Assembly (NCBI GenBank): GCA_009777135.1
Contig: WRMM01000105.1
Location: 1 to 6,826 of the forward strand
DNA: 6,826 nt
Reading direction: 5' to 3'
Source of the DNA: Candidatus Fibrimonadales bacterium
GTDB lineage: Bacteria > Fibrobacterota > Fibrobacteria > Fibrobacterales > Fibrobacteraceae
This document shows positions 1 to 5,091 of the stretch, piece by piece. The notes beneath the pieces are model-generated. The model was not told where the DNA came from. It was given only the letters and a program-made list of their open reading frames with translations, and did not search any database. The position numbers and the translations under genes are program-made. Every line of letters starts with the position of its first letter. Position 1 is the stretch's first letter.

Positions 1-221
1 CAGGTAATTTCTGGATTTTAGATGATGCTTATTGGACTGAGGATATACTAAGCAATACTTGCCCGCCAGGATACGAATATGAATACGAAAATGCAATTTA
101 TGCTTATAAGTCAATAGCTCCGGCTGGCAAGTCTTTAGGCAAAGCCCAAAAACCAAAAGTTTCTTCAAAACAAAAAATTTCCTCAAAGGTATTATCGGCA
201 GTGTCTAAGATAAAGCAATAA
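1..221 (+). CDS. C-terminal fragment of an unidentified protein (5' end outside window)
   Basis: The reading frame beginning at base 3 is open from the window edge to a TAA at 219-221, giving 72 residues. The other two forward frames stop within the first 21 bases. The fragment begins GNFWILDDAYWTED and continues through an acidic/aromatic stretch with repeated Glu-Tyr pairs (GYEYEYENAIYAY). It ends in a tail of about 30 residues dominated by Lys, Ser, Ala and Gln (KPKVSSKQKISSK), probably a disordered or nucleic-acid/polyanion-binding tail. I do not recognise the family and assign no function. No GC-rich stem followed by a T-run is visible after the stop, so its transcript has no obvious intrinsic terminator before rpsO. 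The coding assignment rests on the open frame, the non-random composition and the sensible spacing to the next gene. Confidence 0.6.
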   Translation, partial: GNFWILDDAYWTEDILSNTCPPGYEYEYENAIYAYKSIAPAGKSLGKAQKPKVSSKQKISSKVLSAVSKIKQ

Positions 222-230
222 AGTTTTTTC

Positions 231-236
231 TATATT
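231..236 (+). promoter_or_regulatory. Possible -10 element upstream of rpsO
   Basis: TATATT lies directly after a T-rich run (six T at 224-229), 35 bases upstream of the rpsO ATG, in the only intergenic gap ahead of the four-gene cluster. It matches the sigma-70 -10 consensus at five of six positions. No good TTGACA-like -35 box is found 16-18 bases upstream; that stretch overlaps the end of the upstream gene. The call rests on position and the -10 match only and is weak. The same gap would have to hold any control element of the cluster. Confidence 0.25.
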
Positions 237-255
237 TCCCTCTTAACACAATTTT

Positions 256-262
256 AGAAGGA
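256..262 (+). promoter_or_regulatory. rpsO ribosome binding site
   Basis: AGAAGGA is a good Shine-Dalgarno match. It stands 8 bases before ATG 271 and 5 bases before an in-frame GTG at 268. Either spacing could work, so the site alone does not decide the start. ATG 271 is preferred because it gives the usual MATITKEK-type beginning of S15. Confidence 0.7.
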
Positions 263-270
263 AAAAAGTG

Positions 271-552
271 ATGGCTACCATTACAAAAGAGAAAACTGCC
301 GAGATTATAACAAGATTAGGCAAAAATGCAAGCGATTCAGGCAATGTGCGTTCGCAAATAGGCATTCTGACAGAGCGCATAGCTAATTTAACTGGGCATT
401 GCAGCAAAAACCGCAAAGATGTGCATTCTCTCCGCGGATTGCAAATGCTGGTATCTAAACGCAAAAGACTCCTGAAATACTATGCTCGCCAGGATTTGGA
501 AGGCTACCGCGCCTTGCACAAAGAACTTAATTTACGCGGCAACGTCAGCTAA
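271..552 (+). CDS. rpsO: 30S ribosomal protein S15
   Basis: S15 is a primary 16S rRNA-binding protein of the small subunit platform; it binds the helix 20-21-22 junction and also touches 23S rRNA in bridge B4. The 93-residue product is slightly longer than the usual 88-89. The family signature is clear: LTERIANLTGH, then NRKDVHSLRGLQMLVSKRKRLLKYY. Residues matching the E. coli rRNA contacts are present with a constant offset of two: Ser23-Gly24 (for Thr-Gly), Gln29, His43, Asp50, Ser53, Tyr70 and Arg73. One oddity is Leu54 where most S15 proteins have the first Arg of SRRGL. I chose ATG 271 over the overlapping in-frame GTG at 268, which would add one Met. The gene is followed after 12 bases by pnp, the classical rpsO-pnp order. 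In E. coli S15 represses its own translation through its mRNA leader; the leader here is too short to show a recognisable operator. Confidence 0.97.
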   Translation: MATITKEKTAEIITRLGKNASDSGNVRSQIGILTERIANLTGHCSKNRKDVHSLRGLQMLVSKRKRLLKYYARQDLEGYRALHKELNLRGNVS

Positions 553-554
553 GC

Positions 555-560
555 AGGGGG
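555..560 (+). promoter_or_regulatory. pnp ribosome binding site
   Basis: AGGGGG lies in the 12-base rpsO-pnp gap, four bases before ATG 565. The spacing is a little short. The next in-frame ATG (580, codon 6) has only A/T-rich sequence before it and no Shine-Dalgarno match, so 565 is the preferred start. Confidence 0.6.
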
Positions 561-564
561 ATTT

Positions 565-2733
565 ATGCAAGAATTTAAAATGCTAAAGGCCGAAGAGGCC
601 GTTGCTAAATTGCCAGACGGAAGAGAACTTATTTTAGAAACAGGTCGCTTGGCTAAACAAGCCTCTGGTTCTGCGGTAGTTAGAATGGGCGATGCCTTTG
701 TGCTTGCCACCGTGTGCTTTGGACCGGAAAAAGATTCGGATTTCTTTCCGCTTACCGTTGAGTTTAGGGAAAAAGCCTACGCTGCAGGCCGTTTGCCAGG
801 CGGCTATAAGAGGAGAGAAGCGCAGCCAGGCGATGACGAGACCCTCAAGGCGAGGATCGTTGACCGCCCGATTCGCCCCATGTTTCCAGAAGGCTTTACC
901 CGCGAGGTGCAGGTAATAGTTCAGGTGCTGAGCGCAGACAAAAATTTTGAAGCCGATACTCTTGGAGTTAGCGCTGCCAGCATTGCCATAGGGCTTTCCG
1001 AGCTTCCATTCGAAGAGCAGGTTGCCGCTGTGCGAGTAGCCATTGTTGATGGCAAACCCATTATAAACCCCACATTTGCGCAATTGGATATTTGCGAGCT
1101 TGACATGGTGGTTGGCGGCACGGCCAGCAGCGTGAACATGGTTGAAGGCGGTGCTTACGAAGTTTCCGAGCAAACTATGATAGATGCAATTTTGGCAGGG
1201 CACGAGGCTATCAAGGAATTGTGCAGGGCGCAAACCGAGCTGGTTGCGCGCTTGGCAAAGCAAAAAATGGTTTTGACGCCTAAAACAGAAAATGAAAATG
1301 CCGAGAAAATAGCCGAAGCAATTAAGGCGGCAGTTTACGATGAGCTGCACAGCACGCTTCACACCCCAATGGTAAAAACACAGCATTACCCTGCAATAGC
1401 GGCTCTAGAAGAAAAAGCCCTTGCAAGCGAAGCTGTGGCCGCAATCATTGCAGAAGACGAATCTTTGAAACCGCTTGCGAAAGCCGCATTCAAAGACCTT
1501 CAGCGCGACACAATGCGCAAAATGATTTTAGATGAAGGCGTTCGCATAGATGGCCGCAAAACAACGGACATTCGCGACATTGAAATTCAGCTCGGGATTT
1601 TGCCGCGTTCTCACGGCTCCGCAATTTTCCAGCGCGGAGAAACGCAGGGCCTTGTGACTTGCACGCTTGGCACAAAAAATGACGAGCAGCATATTGAAAC
1701 ATTGCAGGGCGATGTAACAAAAAGCTACATGCTTCATTACAACTTTCCTCCGTTCTCGGTTGGCGAAGTGAAAAAACTCGGCACTTCTCGCAGAGAAATT
1801 GGCCACGGGCATTTGGCAGAGCGTTCTTTGAATGCAGTGCTGCCTACACCCGAAGGTTTCCCTTACACAATTCGCGTTGTGTCAGAAATTTTTGAATCCA
1901 ATGGTTCTTCTTCCATGGCTTCTGTTTGCGGCGGTTCGCTTTCATTGATGGATGCGGGAGTTCCCATAAGCGGCCCGGTTGCAGGGATTGCAATGGGTTT
2001 GATTTCAGAAAAAGGCTCTGTGAGCGAAGGCGGAAAAATTGAAATTCTCTCCGACATAACAGGCACTGAAGATCATCTTGGCGATATGGATTTCAAGGTT
2101 ACCGGAACGGAAAACGGAATTACCGCATTCCAGATGGATATCAAAATAAAAGGCATAACACCCGAGCTTATGGCTAAGGCTCTTGAGCAGGCAAGGCTGG
2201 GACGTTTGCACATAATAAATAAAATGAAAGAAGCAATCTCTGAACCGCGCGCAAAACTTTCCAGGCTTGCTCCAACCATGATTCAGATGCGCGTTCCAAC
2301 AAACAAAATTCGCGATGTTATAGGCTCTGGCGGCGCAGTGATTAAAAAAATCCAATCGCAAACCGGCTGCAAAATAAATATCAGCGATGACGGAAGTTTG
2401 GAAATAGCCGCGCCTGGCGCAAAAGCAGGTTCAATGGCAAAGCAGATGATTGAAGAAATCACAAGCGAACCAGAGCCGAACAAAATCTATAAAGGCAAGG
2501 TAAAATCCATTCAGCCTTTTGGCGCTTTTGTTGAAATTTTGCCAGGCAGAGATGGTTTGATTCACATTTCCGAAATTTCTGAACAGCGTTTGGAAAAAGT
2601 GGAAGACGTTCTGCGCTTAGGCGATGAAGTTACGGTGCTGTGTTTGGGAGTTGATCCAAAAGGCAAAGTTAAACTTTCCATGAAAGCGCTGCTGCAGAAA
2701 CCAGCTGTGGACGAGCCAGTAGCTGAGGGTTAA
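565..2733 (+). CDS. pnp: Polynucleotide phosphorylase (polyribonucleotide nucleotidyltransferase)
   Basis: PNPase degrades RNA 3' to 5' by phosphorolysis, releasing nucleoside diphosphates, and can run in reverse to add tails; it acts as a cytoplasmic homotrimer, often in RNA degradosomes. The 722 residues match the family length. Domain order is complete: first RNase PH core (about 13-145), helical linker (about 150-320), second RNase PH core (about 335-545), KH (about 572-630, GSGG loop 587-590) and S1 (about 638-710). Diagnostic stretches include FFPLTVEFREKAYAAGR, RPIRPMFPEGF and GTSRREIGHG. Active-site residues corresponding to E. coli are intact: Arg409-Arg410, phosphate-binding Ser448-450 in ESNGSSS, and metal site Asp503, Asp509 and Lys511 in EDHLGDMDFK. 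The usual FFRR RNA-contact loop of the first core reads YKRR (81-84). There is no truncation or frameshift. It lies 12 bases after rpsO and 6 bases before manC and is probably cotranscribed with both. Confidence 0.98.
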   Translation: MQEFKMLKAEEAVAKLPDGRELILETGRLAKQASGSAVVRMGDAFVLATVCFGPEKDSDFFPLTVEFREKAYAAGRLPGGYKRREAQPGDDETLKARIVDRPIRPMFPEGFTREVQVIVQVLSADKNFEADTLGVSAASIAIGLSELPFEEQVAAVRVAIVDGKPIINPTFAQLDICELDMVVGGTASSVNMVEGGAYEVSEQTMIDAILAGHEAIKELCRAQTELVARLAKQKMVLTPKTENENAEKIAEAIKAAVYDELHSTLHTPMVKTQHYPAIAALEEKALASEAVAAIIAEDESLKPLAKAAFKDLQRDTMRKMILDEGVRIDGRKTTDIRDIEIQLGILPRSHGSAIFQRGETQGLVTCTLGTKNDEQHIETLQGDVTKSYMLHYNFPPFSVGEVKKLGTSRREIGHGHLAERSLNAVLPTPEGFPYTIRVVSEIFESNGSSSMASVCGGSLSLMDAGVPISGPVAGIAMGLISEKGSVSEGGKIEILSDITGTEDHLGDMDFKVTGTENGITAFQMDIKIKGITPELMAKALEQARLGRLHIINKMKEAISEPRAKLSRLAPTMIQMRVPTNKIRDVIGSGGAVIKKIQSQTGCKINISDDGSLEIAAPGAKAGSMAKQMIEEITSEPEPNKIYKGKVKSIQPFGAFVEILPGRDGLIHISEISEQRLEKVEDVLRLGDEVTVLCLGVDPKGKVKLSMKALLQKPAVDEPVAEG

Positions 2734-2740
2734 TACCTCA
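2724..2740 (+). promoter_or_regulatory. Small hairpin covering the manC ribosome binding site
   Basis: TGAGG (2724-2728) pairs perfectly with CCTCA (2736-2740), closing a 7-base loop GTTAATA that contains the pnp stop codon TAA (2731-2733). The left arm holds GAGG, the only Shine-Dalgarno-like sequence near manC (11 bases before its ATG, a long spacing). The right arm ends on the A of the ATG. A ribosome finishing pnp would melt the stem, so the layout suits translational coupling of manC to pnp. The five-pair stem is short and its stability modest; the regulatory role is inferred. Confidence 0.4.
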
Positions 2741-4116
2741 TGGTAAACTTGATTCTTTGCGGTGGCGCTGGCACTAGGCTTTGGCCTTTGAGCCGCGTTT
2801 TGATGCCCAAGCAGTTTGTTAAAATTTTTGGCGAATATTCGCTGTTTCAGCGCACGGTGCTTGTGAATAGCGATTTTTGCTCGCAGCAGTGCATTGTAAG
2901 CAATGCAGAGCAATATTTTTTGGCTAAAGAGCAACTGCAGCAAGTAGAGGCTGGCGAAGCTTCTTTTATGCTGGAGCCAGTGGGCAGAAACACTGCGCCA
3001 GCAATAGCCCTTGCATGTTTGGGAATTTCAGAAGATGAAGTTGTTTTGGTTTCTCCGAGCGACCATTTGATTAGGGATTCGGAGGCTTATTCCAAAGCGG
3101 TTGCGCGAGCGGCAGAACTTGCAAAAGCTGGAAATCTGGTTACATTCGGCTTAAAGCCAACAGGGCCGGAAACGGGTTATGGATACATAGAAGCAGAAGG
3201 GGAGAAGGCAAAAAGATTTGTTGAAAAACCGGATTTGGAAACAGCAAAAAAATATGTAGCTAGCGGTAATTTTTACTGGAACAGCGGCATATTCTGCTTT
3301 AAGGCAGGCGTGTTTTTAAAAGAGCTGAGCGAGTATGCCCCAGATATGCTGGCTGCATGCAAAGAAGCGTATGAAAAGGCAGCGGTAGAATCTTCAATGG
3401 TTCGCATTCATCACGAGGATATGGCAAAAATTCCCGCAGACTCCATAGACTATGCGGTTATGGAAAAATCAAAAAATGTGAGCGTTGTTCCGTGCTCAAT
3501 AGGCTGGTCGGATTTGGGCAGCTTTGAAAGCCTTTACAATGAATTGCCTCATGATAGCAACGGAAATACGCAAGATAAAAATCACATTGCCGTGGATTCA
3601 AAAAATAATCTGGTTATGAGTTCAAACAGGCAAATAACCACAATAGATTTGAATGATATGATGGTTGTTGACACTGCCGATGCTCTTTTGGTTGCGCCGC
3701 TTGAAAGCTGCCAAAAAGTGAAAAGCTTGGTAGAGAAGTTAAAGGACAAGCGGCCAGATTTGCTGCACTCTCCGCAAACTGTTGTTCGCCCTTGGGGAAC
3801 ATATACCGTTATATACGAATATGCTCATTTCAAGGTTAAGTGCATTTCTGTGAACCCTGGCTCAAGAATTTCTTTGCAAAAACATTTGTATCGCTCGGAG
3901 CATTGGGTTGTTGTGAGCGGAATGGCAACCGCAACCGTTAACGACAAAACCGTTTATGTTAGCCCAAACGAATCTATTTATATTTCTGCTGGCTCAATTC
4001 ATCGTTTGCAGAATGAAGGCAAACTGCCTTTGGTGATTGTTGAGGTGCAGGTTGGGCAATATACAGGCGAAGACGATATTATCAGAGTGGAAGACGATTA
4101 TAAAAGACACGAGTAG
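2740..4116 (+). CDS. manC: Bifunctional mannose-1-phosphate guanylyltransferase / mannose-6-phosphate isomerase (type II PMI)
   Basis: The enzyme converts fructose-6-phosphate to mannose-6-phosphate (C-terminal domain) and mannose-1-phosphate plus GTP to GDP-mannose (N-terminal domain), the donor for mannosylated or GDP-fucose-derived surface glycans; a phosphomannomutase, not seen here, supplies the middle step. The 458 residues fit the ManC/AlgA/CpsB family. The N-terminal nucleotidyltransferase (about 3-285) has the GGAGTRLWPLSR signature (8-19), EPVGRNTAPA (79-88), SPSDH (105-109), ETGYGYIE (144-151) and FVEKP (160-164). A short linker domain (about 285-340) leads to the C-terminal cupin (about 345-455): RPWGTY (350-355), metal ligands Gln380, His382 and Glu387 in LQKHLYRSEHW, His421, and a typical end with EVQVGQYTGEDDIIR. 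The ATG is preceded by a GAGG inside the pnp end, 6 bases after the pnp stop, so translation is probably coupled. No glycosyltransferases lie nearby, so the glycan it serves cannot be told. Confidence 0.95.
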   Translation: MVNLILCGGAGTRLWPLSRVLMPKQFVKIFGEYSLFQRTVLVNSDFCSQQCIVSNAEQYFLAKEQLQQVEAGEASFMLEPVGRNTAPAIALACLGISEDEVVLVSPSDHLIRDSEAYSKAVARAAELAKAGNLVTFGLKPTGPETGYGYIEAEGEKAKRFVEKPDLETAKKYVASGNFYWNSGIFCFKAGVFLKELSEYAPDMLAACKEAYEKAAVESSMVRIHHEDMAKIPADSIDYAVMEKSKNVSVVPCSIGWSDLGSFESLYNELPHDSNGNTQDKNHIAVDSKNNLVMSSNRQITTIDLNDMMVVDTADALLVAPLESCQKVKSLVEKLKDKRPDLLHSPQTVVRPWGTYTVIYEYAHFKVKCISVNPGSRISLQKHLYRSEHWVVVSGMATATVNDKTVYVSPNESIYISAGSIHRLQNEGKLPLVIVEVQVGQYTGEDDIIRVEDDYKRHE

Positions 4117-4117
4117 C

Positions 4118-4121
4118 GGAG
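4118..4121 (+). promoter_or_regulatory. Ribosome binding site of the TPR gene
   Basis: GGAG sits in the 11-base gap after the manC stop, 6 bases before ATG 4128. The good spacing supports this start, which also gives a proper signal peptide. Confidence 0.65.
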
Positions 4122-4127
4122 CAAATT

Positions 4128-4175
4128 ATGCGCATAGCCAGTTTGTTTGCCGTTTTTGTTTCGCTTGCTTTTTCT
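4128..4175 (+). other. Signal peptide of the TPR protein
   Basis: MRIASLFAVFVSLAFS has one Arg at position 2, a hydrophobic core, and an Ala-Phe-Ser end suited to signal peptidase I. Cleavage is predicted after Ser16, giving mature Gln17-Asp18. There is no Cys at the junction, so it is not a lipoprotein signal. Confidence 0.75.
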
Positions 4176-5081
4176 CAGGATTTTTTCAAAAGAGCTAATG
4201 AGCTTTACGACGCCGGCAAATATCAAGAGGCGGTTCCCATGTACAGGGCAGCGATAAATAATGAGCAGCTTGAGCCTTATGCCTGGTTTAATTTAGGGAA
4301 TTCTTTTGTGCACTTGGGCGCAAATAACAGGGCTATGTTTGCTTACAAAAGGGCGGCAGAGCTTGCGCCGAATTTTGCAAAGCCTTGGGTGCTTTTAGGC
4401 GATATTTCGTATTCATACGGGGGCTATGGGCAAGCGATTGTGTATTATAGCAGGGCGGAGGAGCTTGGCGAAAAAAGCGAGCATTTGAGCTACGCAATGG
4501 CTTCTGCGTATTTGAATTTAAAAGCTCATGTTTTGGCAGAGAGATATTTTGAGCAAACATTGAATGAGAATCCAGACAGGCTGGAAGCATGGCTGGGGCT
4601 TGCGGAGTGCGCTCGGCAAACAGGTGATTTTGAATTGGCGGTGGAAGTTTTGCAAAAAGCTTTGCAAAAAAGCATTAATGTTTCGCAAGATTTGCATTAC
4701 ACCTTGTCTTATTATTATTTGCAGCAAGACTCGCTTAAAGCGGCAATTCGCTCTATGGAAAACGGCTTGTATCTAGACAGCAAAAATTACAATGCCCGCA
4801 GGTATTTGGCAAGCCTTTACGAAAGCGCCAATTCGCCATGGATGGCAATTTGGACTTTGGAGCAGGGAATTGCCTCAGGGCTTGGCATTAGAGAACTTGA
4901 AATGGACTTGGCAGAAATTTACTTTAAGCAAAAAAGATTTGGCGAAGCGCTTGCGCACTATCAAAAAGCAATGAAAGCGGGCAGCGCAGCCGCGCGAATA
5001 GGCATAGAAAACGTGGGCAACGCTTTCTACAATCTGGGCGACACTCTGCAAGCAGAATCTACGTATAGAATGTTAAGGTAA
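4128..5081 (+). CDS. Secreted TPR-repeat protein, probably periplasmic
   Basis: The 317-residue product begins with a Sec-type signal peptide (residues 1-16) and is otherwise almost wholly built of tetratricopeptide repeats. Repeat starts fall near residues 17, 51, 86, 119, 153, 187, 223, 257 and 291, so eight to nine 33-36-residue units. Typical TPR positions are visible: ANELYDAGKYQEAVPMYRAA, WFNLGNSFVHLG, AELAPNFAKPW, WLGLAECARQTGDFELAV, EIYFKQKRFGEALAHYQKA and GNAFYNLGDTLQAESTY. No catalytic domain, lipobox or transmembrane helix follows, so it is probably a soluble periplasmic scaffold for protein-protein contacts; its partner is unknown. It follows manC after 11 bases and probably closes the operon. 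Related exported TPR proteins act in outer-membrane assembly, polysaccharide export or type IX secretion, but the sequence does not decide between these. The fold is certain; the role is not. Confidence 0.9.
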   Translation: MRIASLFAVFVSLAFSQDFFKRANELYDAGKYQEAVPMYRAAINNEQLEPYAWFNLGNSFVHLGANNRAMFAYKRAAELAPNFAKPWVLLGDISYSYGGYGQAIVYYSRAEELGEKSEHLSYAMASAYLNLKAHVLAERYFEQTLNENPDRLEAWLGLAECARQTGDFELAVEVLQKALQKSINVSQDLHYTLSYYYLQQDSLKAAIRSMENGLYLDSKNYNARRYLASLYESANSPWMAIWTLEQGIASGLGIRELEMDLAEIYFKQKRFGEALAHYQKAMKAGSAAARIGIENVGNAFYNLGDTLQAESTYRMLR

Positions 5082-5091
5082 TCCACTCCTT
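5082..5091. other. Ten-base gap between convergent genes
   Basis: The stop codon of the plus-strand TPR gene and that of the minus-strand gene are only 10 bases apart. An AT-only palindrome, TTTAATTAAA, covers 5091-5100 and overlaps the last codons of the minus-strand gene. I see no GC-rich stem with a following T-run on either strand, so any terminator must lie inside the opposing gene or be factor-dependent. Confidence 0.6.

Noticed and set aside
222..270. S15 autoregulatory leader or riboswitch upstream of rpsO
   Set aside because: The gap is only 49 bases, T- and A-rich, with no convincing stem; no known S15 operator fold is visible.
634..1386. A 250-codon open frame on the minus strand opposite pnp
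   Set aside because: It lies entirely inside the well-supported pnp gene, its translation has no recognisable domain or protein-like pattern, and it has no gene context. It is a by-product of pnp codon use.
2344..2350. Run of seven A in the pnp KH region as a slippage/frameshift site (a similar run occurs in manC near 3246-3252)
   Set aside because: It encodes ordinary conserved Lys residues next to the GSGG loop in an A-rich genome; no stimulatory structure or useful alternative frame is evident.
2005..2361. Minus-strand open frames opposite the second half of pnp (also 1528-1812 and 2617-2943)
   Set aside because: All are antisense to conserved pnp or manC coding sequence, and the translations resemble no family.
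4649..4672. Near-tandem repeat of TTGCAAAAAGC in the TPR gene
   Set aside because: It encodes LQKALQK within one TPR helix and is explained by amino-acid repetition, not a DNA element.
4333..4974. Several 60-85-codon frames on both strands inside the TPR gene
   Set aside because: They overlap clear TPR repeats in other frames; repeat periodicity and signal peptide support only the 4128-5081 frame.
5045..5056. Inverted repeat TCTGC-AA-GCAGA near the end of the TPR gene as a terminator
   Set aside because: The loop would be only two bases (or a 4-bp stem with four), it lies inside the coding sequence, and no T-run follows on either strand.
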